Shown: positions 55,290 through 64,000 of the stretch, one piece after another | Position numbering within the stretch: position 1 is the first letter of the stretch | Layout: each line of letters opens with the position of its first letter | Source: JALYXI01 sp963795835 | GTDB taxonomy: Bacteria; Acidobacteriota; Terriglobia; Bryobacterales; Bryobacteraceae | Direction: 5' to 3' | NCBI GenBank assembly: GCA_963795835.1 | Contig: CAWCJC010000008.1 | Span: 372,001-436,000, forward strand | Length of the DNA stretch: 64,000 nt | The notes under the pieces: model-generated | Databases searched by the model: none | The model's input: the letters and a program-made list of their open reading frames with translations, nothing else | Told to the model about the DNA's origin: nothing | Translations under genes and position numbers: made by a program

Positions 55290-55508
55290 ATGAACCTGAT
55301 TCTGGCTCTCCTGCTCCAGATGGATGAAGTGGGAAAGAAGCCCAAAATACACACCCCAGGGACTGAAGGTGATTTTTCCCGCATCATGATCGTGATTTTT
55401 ATTGCGACGCTGGCGGTCGCTGCCACCTGTGCGATATATATGGTGCTCCGCGGAGCTGGCGGAGCAAACAAAGCGCACAACGAAAAACACCAGACAGATG
55501 ACAAATAG
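55290..55508 (+). CDS. Small single-pass membrane protein of unknown function
   Basis: 72 residues, starting with ATG at 55290. An amphipathic start is followed by a charged loop and one clear membrane helix (about 33-52, MIVIFIATLAVAATCAIYMV), ending in a hydrophilic, lysine/histidine-rich tail. No homolog is recognised. Its stop overlaps the downstream GDSL gene start by 11 bases, so the two may be translationally coupled. It could be a real gene or a leader; the overlap and coherent helix favour a gene. Confidence 0.5.
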   Translation: MNLILALLLQMDEVGKKPKIHTPGTEGDFSRIMIVIFIATLAVAATCAIYMVLRGAGGANKAHNEKHQTDDK

Positions 55509-56188
55509 AATCTTGATCCTCAGCACGGCGATAACGGCCGCCGTTTTCGCACAAGCCGTCCCACAGGACTGGCCCAACCTGGCGCGCTATGCGCAACAGA
55601 ACGCTTCGGTACAACCACCCAGCGCCACCGAAGACCGCGTGGTCTTCATGGGCGATTCCATCACCGATGGCTGGAACAAGAAAGAAGGCCGGTTCTTTCC
55701 CGGCAAGCCTTATATCGATCGCGGAATCAGTGGACAAACCACGCCGCAGATGCTCATCCGCTTCCGTCCGGACGTCATCGCTTTGAAGCCCAAAGTAGTG
55801 GTGATTCTGGCGGGCACGAACGACCTCGCGGGCAACACGGGGCCGATGACGGTACAGGCTACCGAAGACAATTTGCAATCGATGGCGGAATTGGCGAAAG
55901 CGAACGGCATTCGCGTGGTGCTTTCTTCCATCATGCCCGTGTGCGATTACCACAAGCCGCAGACTGAAAAGCGGCCGCCCGCAAAGATCATCGAGATCAA
56001 TGACTGGATGAAGACTTACGCCGCGAAGAACGGCTTCACCTATCTCGACTACTACACCGCCCATGCTCGATGACAAAGATATGCTGAAGGCAGAACTCAC
56101 CGCGGATGGGCTTCATCCGAACGATGCAGGTTACGCCATAATGGCGCCGCTCGCGCAAAAAGCAATCGACGAAGCACTGAAACGCTAA
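55498..56188 (+). CDS. SGNH/GDSL-family secreted hydrolase with a 3'-end frameshift
   Basis: 229 residues when one base is removed from CCC at 56060-56062. The ATG at 55498 (TNRILILSTAITAAVFAQAV) gives a signal peptide. The SGNH blocks are VVFMGDSITDG (nucleophile Ser), GRFFPGKPYIDRGISGQTT, VVILAGTNDLAGN, and the C-terminal D-x-x-H in TADGLHPNDAGYAIM, which is reached only in the corrected frame. Such enzymes hydrolyse esters, often on polysaccharide acetyl groups. Without the correction the catalytic D/H pair would be missing. It follows the small membrane protein and precedes a receptor gene by 39 bases. Confidence 0.88.
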
Positions 56189-56227
56189 CTAGCCCCGGCC
56201 CCCGGGCCGGTGAACTGAATCCCTTCC

Positions 56228-59200
56228 ATGCCGAAGATCTTACCGCTCCGCACCCTCCTGCTTTTCGTCTTCGCTTGCGCCGCGGTCCTTGCCCAAAACT
56301 CTGGGAGCGCCACGCTCCAAGGCATTGTTAAGGACAAATCCGGCGCGCACATTCCAAACGCCAGAATCAGCGCCACTCATATCGATACCGGCATTACCGC
56401 CGAGACGAAGTCAAACAACGATGGTCTCTTCGTCTTTCCGCCGGCCCAAATTGGCGTCTATCTGGTGCATTGCGAAGCCGCTGGAATGAAAGTCTGGGAG
56501 CAGAAGGTTCTGCTTGAAACCGGTGCCACAGTGGCCGTTGAAGCTCTGCTCTCCCCGGGTGACCTGAGCCAGACCGTCACCGTCGGCGCCGAAATTCCCA
56601 TGGTCACAACCACGGAGCCTACGGATGCGACTACTCTTGATCAACAGCGCATCAAGAATCTTGCCATCAACGGGCGAGACCTCAACACCCTCATTCAAGA
56701 TGTCACCCCCGGAGTGGAATATGGCGGCAACGTGAACGACGGAGCGCGCGTAGGCGGATTGATGGCCTATGCCGCCACCTACTCGCAGGATGGAGCGTCC
56801 TCGAATAATCGCGAATTTGGGGGCTCCACAGGCTTACAGGGGTTGGAGTCCATCGGTGAGGTGCGGATTGAAACCAGCACCGGCAATGCCAAGTCTTCTA
56901 GTCCTGCTTCCATCATCATCAGCACGCGGAGCGGCACTAACCGATACACAACATCGCTTTATGAAACGGCCCGCAATAACTGCTGCGGCGTTGCGAAGCA
57001 TCGCCAGGACATCAATCCGAATGGCACACCCTTCAAGCTTCCCAAGCTGATCCGCAACGAATACGGCGGCTCCTTCGGCGGCCCCATCGTTCGCAATCGG
57101 ACCTTCTTCTTTTTCTCCCGAGAGCAGGTGGCGCTTCGCCAGGGTCTAACCTATTCGTTCTCCGTTCCCACCGTAGCTCAGCGCCGCGGCGACTTTTCCG
57201 GGCTGGAAACAAACACCGGCTTGCCGATTACTATTTACGATCCCGCTTCGGGGCAAATTCAGATGCTGGCACGAGGTCCCGTCACCATTCGCACGCCCTT
57301 CCCGAACAACGTAATTCCGCCCAGCCGTGAAAGCCCGCTGGCAAAGTATCTATACGGCATCACGCCCCTTCCCTCCGACATTACCGAGCCCAATATCGCC
57401 CCAAACCTGAAGTACGCTGTCGCCAACAGCAGTCTTCCGAACGCGAACGACAACCCAACCACAATCCGGGTTGATCACCGCTTGGGCAGCAAAGACAACT
57501 TCTTCGCGAAAGCAAACTGGGATACGCGCCTTTCTTATTTTTTAGGCACCACAAGCTTGAGCAACTTCTACGTGCCCACCAGCGGTGGCGAATCAAACAT
57601 CACCTACCTGCCTATGCAGGCCTGGTCTGGCGCGCTTAGCGAAACGCACGTCTTCAGCTCCACGTTCTTCGTCGAAACACTTCTCAACAAAACGTGGCAG
57701 ACCACCAAGACGATCAACGGAGCGCCGGGGATGCAGAAGGATTGGGCCTCTACGCTTGGTTTGCCGAACCCTTACGGACAGATTGGATGGCCCAACGTCC
57801 AAAACGTCGGTACGAATTTCACGCAGTACATCGAGGGCGATAATCGCCGCTTCCTCAGCAGCGCTGTCGCGAACTTGCAGCAGAACTATTCGTGGATCAA
57901 GAATAATCACACGATCGCGTTCGGCGGCGGGTTCCATGACGAGATCGAGCGCCTACAACCGGACCAGGGCAATATTTCCGGCAGTGTCTCCTTCAACAGT
58001 CTTGCTACCGCGCTTGAAAGCACAACGGCCGGCTCCACCGCGGCGCCTTCGGCGGTGGGAAACACGGGCTTCGATGCCGCGAATTTTTTCTTAGGAGACG
58101 CAGCGACTTACAGCGTCTATCTTTCGCGCGGGATCATGAAGATCGGCCAGCGCAACGGCTTTCTGTACGCCCAAGATAACTGGCGCGTCAATGGACGCCT
58201 GACGCTTACCCCCGGTCTCCGCTGGGACATCAACCCTGCGTGGAAAGACTATAACCACTTGCTGAACACATTCGATGTGGCGAACCATGCGGTGGTGCTT
58301 CCTGAATCGCTCGACTACTACATTGAGCACGGCTCCACGACAGCGCAGGTCATCAGCAACTTTCAGCGCGTCAACGTGAAATTTGAAACCGCCAAGCAGT
58401 ACGGAGTCTCCGATAACTTTTTCTCTAGCAACATGAAGGATTTCGGGCCCCGCATGGGTGTCGCGTACCGCTTCCTCGATGGCCGGAAAGCCTTCGTCCT
58501 GCGCGGCGGTTACGGACTCTATATTGCGGGCCTGCCGATCCGTACGCTGCTCGCCCAGTTTTCGGGCGAACTGCCCTTCAAGGCCACATTTCAATACAAC
58601 CCCAACAACGCCGCCTACAGTCCCGATGGCAACGCCAACTATCTCCTTACTCATCCTTCAAGCCTGATCGCGGGTGCTAACACGGCGAATGTCGTCGACA
58701 TCACGAACCCGAACACGCTGGGCGTTGGCCAGAGTATTACCGCTATGTCGCTCAATCTGCCCAGCACGAAGATTCAGGAATGGAACGCGGAGATCGAAAA
58801 GCAGTTGACGGATACCATGGTGCTGCGCCTGAAGTACAACGGCAAGCACGGCTCCAAACTGGATCAGTTGGACAACATCAATCCGCAGCAGAGCGATTAT
58901 CTTTATTACAGTTCTACGTTGACACCCGCGCCCACAGGAACGCTCGCCTCCGTCGCCCGCCGTTCCTACGATCAATCGGCCTACACCAACGTGAACTTCC
59001 TTTCGAAGACCGGTCTCAGCAACGCCACGCTGCTGGTGGCCGAGTTCGAGCGGCGGTTTAGCCGTGGTCTGCAGTTCCAGGCTTTCTACACAATGACGAA
59101 CGCTTTCCGGTTAGCCGGCAACTCCTTCCGCGATGGCCCGGGCACCACGCCCGATCAGTTCGCGCCCGGCGCCGTCCCCACCAACTTCAGCGCGCTCAAC

Positions 59201-59962
59201 CGCTTTCTGAATTACACGCGCGACAAAGACGTCCCGAAGCACCGCGTTCGCTGGAACTGGATTTACGAGCTTCCCCTTGGCCGCCACTCTTCGAAGTTGG
59301 TGAAGGGCGCCATCGGCGGGTGGACGCTTACAGGCAGCGGCACCATCGTCAGTACCTGGTTCGCGCTTGACGCGGCCGATTGGAACTTCACCGGCGCTCC
59401 AGTTGAAGTTTACGGAACGAAGTACCCCATTCTCGATTGCACCGGTACCCCTGCCAGCGCGAAGACTTCCGCCGAAGCGCGCTGCTACTCCGGCTATTAC
59501 TACTGGAATGGATATCTCTCCCCGAACCGCATCAATAGCCACAATGCCAACGGCATTCCGAACGGCTATGAAGGTATTCCTGCGAATCTGAAGCCGGCCG
59601 TGACTCCTCTGATCCCCTACGGAACTCCTGGCGCGGCGACCGGCGACTATGACACCAACGTGGTCTACATTCCTCTCAGTAACGGAGTTCGGCAGCGCGT
59701 CACGGCGGACAACGGCCTGAACCCGTTCCGCAATCAATACCGCTTAGGCCCCTTTAATTGGGAGATGGATGCCTCGCTCCGCAAGACGTTCCGCTTTACC
59801 GAGCGCGCCCATCTTCGCGTCGCCCTCGATGTCTTCAACGTGTTGAACAACCAAGGCCTAAACGCGCCGGGAACGAATGGAGTTGTTACGCTGCAGAATT
59901 CCTTCAACCCTTTCGGATTCCAGCCGCGCCAGGCACAAGGCAGTTTCCGCTTGGAGTTCTAA
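56228..59962 (+). CDS. Oar-like TonB-dependent receptor, very large
   Basis: 1244 residues, the largest protein in the window. Signal peptide at 1-22 (LLFVFACAAVLAQNSGSA); regulatory-like module ATLQGIVKDKSGAHIPNARI with a FVFPPAQIGVYLVHCEAAGM strand; plug NLAINGRDLNTLIQDVTPGV and VRIETSTGNAKSSSPASIII; a long barrel with FFFFSREQVALRQGLTYSFS and YTMTNAFRLAGNSFRDG. The C-terminus QGSFRLEF ends in phenylalanine. It is in the same direction as the GDSL gene, so the hydrolase and receptor may be co-expressed and act on the same polymer. It converges on the next receptor gene with a 10-base gap. Ligand unknown. Confidence 0.9.
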   Translation: MPKILPLRTLLLFVFACAAVLAQNSGSATLQGIVKDKSGAHIPNARISATHIDTGITAETKSNNDGLFVFPPAQIGVYLVHCEAAGMKVWEQKVLLETGATVAVEALLSPGDLSQTVTVGAEIPMVTTTEPTDATTLDQQRIKNLAINGRDLNTLIQDVTPGVEYGGNVNDGARVGGLMAYAATYSQDGASSNNREFGGSTGLQGLESIGEVRIETSTGNAKSSSPASIIISTRSGTNRYTTSLYETARNNCCGVAKHRQDINPNGTPFKLPKLIRNEYGGSFGGPIVRNRTFFFFSREQVALRQGLTYSFSVPTVAQRRGDFSGLETNTGLPITIYDPASGQIQMLARGPVTIRTPFPNNVIPPSRESPLAKYLYGITPLPSDITEPNIAPNLKYAVANSSLPNANDNPTTIRVDHRLGSKDNFFAKANWDTRLSYFLGTTSLSNFYVPTSGGESNITYLPMQAWSGALSETHVFSSTFFVETLLNKTWQTTKTINGAPGMQKDWASTLGLPNPYGQIGWPNVQNVGTNFTQYIEGDNRRFLSSAVANLQQNYSWIKNNHTIAFGGGFHDEIERLQPDQGNISGSVSFNSLATALESTTAGSTAAPSAVGNTGFDAANFFLGDAATYSVYLSRGIMKIGQRNGFLYAQDNWRVNGRLTLTPGLRWDINPAWKDYNHLLNTFDVANHAVVLPESLDYYIEHGSTTAQVISNFQRVNVKFETAKQYGVSDNFFSSNMKDFGPRMGVAYRFLDGRKAFVLRGGYGLYIAGLPIRTLLAQFSGELPFKATFQYNPNNAAYSPDGNANYLLTHPSSLIAGANTANVVDITNPNTLGVGQSITAMSLNLPSTKIQEWNAEIEKQLTDTMVLRLKYNGKHGSKLDQLDNINPQQSDYLYYSSTLTPAPTGTLASVARRSYDQSAYTNVNFLSKTGLSNATLLVAEFERRFSRGLQFQAFYTMTNAFRLAGNSFRDGPGTTPDQFAPGAVPTNFSALNRFLNYTRDKDVPKHRVRWNWIYELPLGRHSSKLVKGAIGGWTLTGSGTIVSTWFALDAADWNFTGAPVEVYGTKYPILDCTGTPASAKTSAEARCYSGYYYWNGYLSPNRINSHNANGIPNGYEGIPANLKPAVTPLIPYGTPGAATGDYDTNVVYIPLSNGVRQRVTADNGLNPFRNQYRLGPFNWEMDASLRKTFRFTERAHLRVALDVFNVLNNQGLNAPGTNGVVTLQNSFNPFGFQPRQAQGSFRLEF

Positions 59963-59972
59963 CCGGCCAAGC

Positions 59973-62900
59973 TTAGAACCTCACGCGCAAGGAAAGCTGC
60001 ACGCGGCGCGGGGGCCGGTTCGCGGTCGGTAGATCGAAAAGGGGGTTCACCTGTTTCCCGGTTGCATCAAACTTTAGCGTCGTGTCGTAGGTTGAGAATT
60101 GCGTGTGGTTGAACGTGTTGTAGGTCTCGAAGCGGAACTGCGCATTCACGCGGCCGCCTTCGGTGAACTTGACGGTGCGGTACAGCGAAATGTCCCAGTT
60201 GGCAATACCCGGGCCGGTTAGCGTATTCTTGCCCAGGTTGCCGATGGAGTACGGGGGGCCCTGCGCGGGCGTTGCGAACCGCTGGTTCAGCGGCGCGTTT
60301 GGATCAAGCACCTGCACGCGCGCCGTCTCCGACGTAGAGCCAGTCGGCGTCGGGAGGGAATTGATCAGGCTGTACGTCGGAGTAAAAGGGGCCCCGCTGC
60401 TGGCACGTGTGACACCGGAGATTTCCCATCCATCGGCAAGCGCATGCGCAGCCCGCAAACGCACGGCCCGCGTCAGCCGCGGAATCGCGTAGTAGTAACT
60501 GGCGGAGAAAGTCTGGCTTCTGTCGAATCCAGCACGCCCGTAGTTGCGCGAACGTGGACTCACGAACGCATCCACCTGGTTGCTGTACGCGTCCGCTTCA
60601 TCGAGCACCTTGCTGAATGTATAAGACAGGTTCACCGTCATTCGCGAACCGAAGCGGTGTGCAAAACTGCTAAGCAGTCCATGGAAGTTTGAGGTTCCCG
60701 CGAATTCATACAAGAGCACATCGCCCGCGCCCTGGAAAGGACGCAGAAAGTTTGGGGCGAGCACAGTGTTGGTTGTGGTCGGATCCAGGTTCCGGGGATT
60801 CTGTCCAAGGAAATTCGAGCCGAGCGGCACCGGGTTGATGTTTCTCTGCCAGAGCAAATGGCGGCCCATGGACCCCGTATAACCCACCGAAATCACATCC
60901 GATCGAGAAATCTGCCTCTGAAAATCCAGGCTGAAATTGTATACAGCTTGCTGATGTCCTTTGCCCGCCAGCGAGGTGACGCTTCCGTTCGGAGAAAGTA
61001 ACCCTGAGCTTGCGCTCGCGGCGATATCGGCGAACGTTCCGTAATATTGCGTCGGCGTGAAGATGAGCGGGGGATTCCCAATCTGCCCCATTATGGGATT
61101 TCCTTCGATGCGGTCGAAGTACATGCCCGCGCCGCCGCGAAGCGCGGTCCGCTGGTCGCCGATTGGATCCCATGCGAAGCCAAAGCGCGGCGCCACGTCA
61201 AGCGGCGCAACCGTGTAAAGACCACGGGGAGTGCCGTTCTTGCCCGCCACCAACTCTCCATTCGCAGGGTTACCAACGCCCGGAACGAACGAACCCACTA
61301 AGCCGAACGGGTAGGTCTGTCCCGTCAACGGATCCTGCGCTACCTTCACGCCGTTGACCGTGGCCGGACGCAGCAGCACCGCCGCGTTTTTCGAATCAAA
61401 GGCCGCAGCGCTGAAAGATGCCAAGTGGTTAGTTGCCTCATACTGGGGCGGATCGTGATAAAAGCGGACCCCCAAGTCGAGTGAGAGACGGCTGCTTACG
61501 CGCCAACTGTCCTGAAAATAGATCTCCAAATTGGTGAATAGGAAATTCCCTTTCGGTCTGGCGGTAGCTTCGGCATAAGTATCGAAGTTACCCAACAGCG
61601 CGTTCGAATAAGCGTTGTTCGAATCGTTCGGATTGTTCCCGTCAGTATTGAAATTCAGGCTGCCGCGCGTCAGAGGGCTGGCGTCTTGCAACTTTTGCGT
61701 ATGTTCGTAATACAGGCCTGCTTTCAGAGTGTGCTTGCCCAGGATCTTGCTTACGTTGTCCGTGACGCTATAAATAGTGTTCTGGTTGAAGTACGGAACG
61801 CCATCGTTTAGAGACGGGTTGGCCGCGTTCTGGACGCTGCTAAACAACATATCGGGAATGATGTTCAGCGGATTGAGCGAAGGGTTGCGCTGCGGAATAT
61901 TCACGCCCAACTTCGTACGGTCCACCTTGCTCACATCGAGCGGTGTGAATGTCAGCGTGTTCTGGCTTACGGCGACAGAGACTTCATTAAAGAGCGTTGG
62001 AGTAATAACGTTGGTGGAGTGCAGCGTAGCGAGTTTGCCGGGCTGCTGAAATACGATTGGCGTCAGAGGAAAGTTCACCGAGCCCGTAACCCAGGTCGTG
62101 TAAGGCGTGTTCTGGCTATCCACGTTGTTGCTCGCGCTCACATAAATCTGCCAATTGTCCTTCGGCGCAAAATCCACGCGAACCGTTTCCGTGCGCCGCG
62201 GGTAAGCGCCGGTGGCGGATGAATAATAGTTGTAATTGCAGACTCGCGTGGGGTTCGGGTCCACATAGTTCGGCAGAGGAAAGATATTCAAGATCGCCTG
62301 GCCCGTTGCCGTAAGCCGTGAAGGGGGAATCAAGTTTCCCGGAAACGCAGCTTTGCCATTCGTTGGATCCTTAATCGTAATCGGGCTGCAGTTGGTGTTG
62401 TACGATTTCGAAAAATCGCCCTGGCGTTCGAGCGCGGTTGGCACGGTAACTGTCTTGATGCCGTATTGCACCACCTGCCGCTGAAACTCCTGGTTTGCGA
62501 AGAAGAAGATCTTGTTCCGGAGCCTCCAACTTCGCGGCAGAGTCACCGGCCCTCCCACACTCCAATTTGCGATGTTGTAGCGGTACTCCGTGCGCGGCTT
62601 GCCCGCAATGTTGTTGAAATAATCGTTTGCGTTTAAGTCTTCATTTCGAAAAAACCAACCGAGCGTGCCGTGATACTGACGCGTTCCACCTTTCGTGATG
62701 ATGCTGATGGAACTCGGGTTGCGTCCCGATTCGGCCGAGTAAGCCGACATCAGCACCTTCACCTCCGCAATGGAATCCATCGACGGCATGGAATGCACGC
62801 TGCCGTTCGAACCGGTATCGAGGTTCGTCACCCCGTCGATGGTCATGTTCTTCGAATCGTTTCGGCCGCCCAGGATATAGATGTTGCCGATGCTTCCCGG

Positions 62901-63404
62901 ACCCGGCGCGTCGCGTCCATCGCTGGTGTCCACCACGCCCGGCATCAGACTGATGGCGTCGAACACATCGCGGCCGCGAAGCGCCAGATGGTCAAGCTGT
63001 GTGCTGTCGAGTGAGCCGGCACGCTCTCCCGAGGCAAGGTTGATCGCAACTGCCTCCGCGGCGATGGTAACCGAATCGGAGGTCTGCCCCAATTGCAAAT
63101 GAATTGCGCTCAGCAGTCGCTGTTCGCTTGAATCGAGCTGGATGCCGGTTTCCCGGTAGCCGCGAAAGCCGGGCGCCTCGATGGCTAAGGTAAAGGTTGC
63201 CGCCGTCAGATCAGGGAAGGAAAACAGGCCTTCCTTGTTGGTGGTAGTAGTTCGGACGAAGCCGTTTCCCTCGCCGGTGAGCGTGACGGAAACACCGGGT
63301 AGCACCGCTCCCGAAGAATCCTGAACAGTCCCCGATAAGCCGCTCGAAGTACTCTGCGCGGCCAGCAAAGCCGGCACAAAGAGCATGAAAAGCAGACGTG
63401 GCAA
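59973..63404 (-). CDS. Oar-like TonB-dependent receptor
   Basis: 1143 residues. Signal peptide PRLLFMLFVPALLAAQ; carboxypeptidase-regulatory-like module (LSGTVQDSSGAVLPGVSVTL, GLFSFPDLTAATFTLAIEA); plug with LALRGRDVFDAISLMPGVVD and VKVLMSAYSAESGRNPSSIS. The barrel ends in LSLRVRF with an aromatic terminus. Landmarks such as KIFFFANQEFQRQVVQYGIK, NLSYTFSKVLDEADAYSNQV and ISGVTRASSGAPFTP are typical. It is convergent with the 56228 receptor gene. The M20 peptidase gene lies 46 bases upstream on the same strand, so the two may be transcribed together. Ligand unknown. Confidence 0.9.
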   Translation of the reverse strand: MPRLLFMLFVPALLAAQSTSSGLSGTVQDSSGAVLPGVSVTLTGEGNGFVRTTTTNKEGLFSFPDLTAATFTLAIEAPGFRGYRETGIQLDSSEQRLLSAIHLQLGQTSDSVTIAAEAVAINLASGERAGSLDSTQLDHLALRGRDVFDAISLMPGVVDTSDGRDAPGPGSIGNIYILGGRNDSKNMTIDGVTNLDTGSNGSVHSMPSMDSIAEVKVLMSAYSAESGRNPSSISIITKGGTRQYHGTLGWFFRNEDLNANDYFNNIAGKPRTEYRYNIANWSVGGPVTLPRSWRLRNKIFFFANQEFQRQVVQYGIKTVTVPTALERQGDFSKSYNTNCSPITIKDPTNGKAAFPGNLIPPSRLTATGQAILNIFPLPNYVDPNPTRVCNYNYYSSATGAYPRRTETVRVDFAPKDNWQIYVSASNNVDSQNTPYTTWVTGSVNFPLTPIVFQQPGKLATLHSTNVITPTLFNEVSVAVSQNTLTFTPLDVSKVDRTKLGVNIPQRNPSLNPLNIIPDMLFSSVQNAANPSLNDGVPYFNQNTIYSVTDNVSKILGKHTLKAGLYYEHTQKLQDASPLTRGSLNFNTDGNNPNDSNNAYSNALLGNFDTYAEATARPKGNFLFTNLEIYFQDSWRVSSRLSLDLGVRFYHDPPQYEATNHLASFSAAAFDSKNAAVLLRPATVNGVKVAQDPLTGQTYPFGLVGSFVPGVGNPANGELVAGKNGTPRGLYTVAPLDVAPRFGFAWDPIGDQRTALRGGAGMYFDRIEGNPIMGQIGNPPLIFTPTQYYGTFADIAASASSGLLSPNGSVTSLAGKGHQQAVYNFSLDFQRQISRSDVISVGYTGSMGRHLLWQRNINPVPLGSNFLGQNPRNLDPTTTNTVLAPNFLRPFQGAGDVLLYEFAGTSNFHGLLSSFAHRFGSRMTVNLSYTFSKVLDEADAYSNQVDAFVSPRSRNYGRAGFDRSQTFSASYYYAIPRLTRAVRLRAAHALADGWEISGVTRASSGAPFTPTYSLINSLPTPTGSTSETARVQVLDPNAPLNQRFATPAQGPPYSIGNLGKNTLTGPGIANWDISLYRTVKFTEGGRVNAQFRFETYNTFNHTQFSTYDTTLKFDATGKQVNPLFDLPTANRPPRRVQLSLRVRF

Positions 63405-63450
63405 ATCGACCCCCCTCTTGATTACCTAACAGGAATGAAGCGAGTATATT

Positions 63451-64000
63451 TCAGAGCTTTCCCAATAGCAATGCTAAAAGCGCCATCCGGCGCGGGACCT
63501 CTTCGAGCACGATACTTTCGTTGGGCGCATGCGCTCCCTCTCCGACGCACCCAAGGCCATCAAGCGTCGGCACGCCCAGCGCTGCCGTGAAGTTCCCATC
63601 CGACCCGCCGCCCGTTAACGATTCCTCCACCGTGAATCCTAAATCCGAAGCAGCTTCAGAAGCCAGCCGGAACAAGCGCTCGCCACCCGGCGATCTTTCC
63701 ATCGGCGGACGATTCAACCCGCCGCTCACCCTGACAGAACAGCGCGGATCAATCTGGCGCAAGGCCCGGAACCGCTCCTCCAATTCCACTGAATCTGCCA
63801 GGCGGACCACGCGATAATCCACCTCCGCCCAAGCCTCTGCCGCGATCACATTGCTTCGCGTGCCCCCGCCGATCACACCCGGATTCACCGTAATGCCCCG
63901 CTTCAGGTCTGTCCACTGCGCAATCTGCCCGATATGCCTCGCAAGCTCGACCACCGCGCTTGCGCCATGCTCGAAATCCACGCCGGCGTGGGATGCCCGC
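63451..64000 (-). CDS. M20-family metallopeptidase, 3' part (5' end outside the window)
   Basis: 183 residues are visible and the frame is open at base 64000; the GTG at 63981 is internal. It starts within the dimerisation domain motif ASHAGVDFEHGASAVVELA, typical of M20 peptidases such as glutamate carboxypeptidase. It continues with GITVNPGVIGGGTRSNVIAA, EVDYRVVRLADSVELEERFR and the C-terminal GGGSDGNFTAALGVPTLDGL and EGAHAPNESIVLEEVPRRMA, which contain the late histidine ligand. The catalytic N-terminal zinc ligands lie outside the window. The protein removes amino acids or amides from peptides or N-acyl derivatives. Confidence 0.9.
   Translation of the reverse strand, partial: RASHAGVDFEHGASAVVELARHIGQIAQWTDLKRGITVNPGVIGGGTRSNVIAAEAWAEVDYRVVRLADSVELEERFRALRQIDPRCSVRVSGGLNRPPMERSPGGERLFRLASEAASDLGFTVEESLTGGGSDGNFTAALGVPTLDGLGCVGEGAHAPNESIVLEEVPRRMALLALLLGKL

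Noticed and set aside
4877..56188. Programmed ribosomal frameshifting as the explanation for the broken frames
   Set aside because: The sites differ in sequence, occur in unrelated genes, lack a shared slippery heptamer with downstream structure, and several genes would need three shifts.
1..64000. CRISPR arrays, tRNA/rRNA genes, insertion sequences or prophage
   Set aside because: No regularly spaced repeats, cloverleaf, transposase or phage protein was recognised in any gene or gap.

Overview
The window is typical of a soil Acidobacteriota genome, most likely the Solibacteres/Bryobacterales branch. Grounds for this are the G+C-rich composition, five very large Oar-like TonB-dependent receptors with an N-terminal carboxypeptidase-regulatory-like domain, a VWFA-domain protein of the Acidobacteria type, and a BlaI repressor next to an M56 peptidase fused to a TIGR03435 domain. 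No rRNA, tRNA, CRISPR array, insertion sequence or phage gene was recognised. The taxonomic call is inference from gene content.

Layout. (1) 1-4.5 kb: two paralogous GNAT/autoinducer-synthase-like proteins flank a soluble hybrid histidine kinase; a VAO/PCMH-type flavoprotein, cut by the window edge, follows the first paralog. (2) 4.9-9.7 kb: a cobalamin locus with PduO-type adenosyltransferase, BtuF, BtuD and BtuC, whose genes overlap, followed by a radical SAM gene with a B12-binding-type N-terminus. (3) 9.7-16.7 kb: a VWFA protein and a TonB receptor, then the BlaI/M56-TIGR03435 pair. (4) 16.7-19.8 kb: an FeS-type photolyase relative, CdsA and UppS. (5) 19.8-38.3 kb: an exopolysaccharide locus. 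A minus-strand operon of 13 tightly packed genes runs from gmd (38323) to a DxD glycosyltransferase (21046). It encodes GDP-mannose dehydratase, five glycosyltransferase genes, Wza-like and Wzc-like export proteins, three secreted proteins of unknown role, an O-antigen ligase/polymerase and a Wzx flippase. A second ligase-like gene converges on its end. (6) 38.3-46.7 kb: an O-methyltransferase, a LacI regulator, and an overlapping set (peptidoglycan-binding protein, alanine dehydrogenase, acyl-CoA dehydrogenase, LolA-like protein, CDGSH protein), then an HtrA protease and an EamA transporter. (7) 46.7-64 kb: four Oar-like receptors interspersed with an NAD-dependent sugar epimerase, a TIM-barrel isomerase, a small membrane protein, a GDSL hydrolase and an M20 peptidase that runs off the end.

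A striking property of the sequence is that ten genes on both strands have reading frames interrupted by what look like single extra bases, mostly in short homopolymer runs. Removing them restores full-length proteins whose start and stop fall in one frame. The bias (about 17 insertions against one apparent deletion) points to insertion-type sequencing or assembly error rather than ordinary gene decay. The affected loci are labelled pseudogene where the break is substantial, but many are probably intact in the organism.

How the genes work together: UppS and CdsA serve lipid-carrier and phospholipid supply next to a Wzx/Wzy-type exopolysaccharide operon. B12 uptake and adenosylation sit beside a likely B12-using radical SAM enzyme. 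The receptors and secreted hydrolases suggest a scavenging life on polymers.
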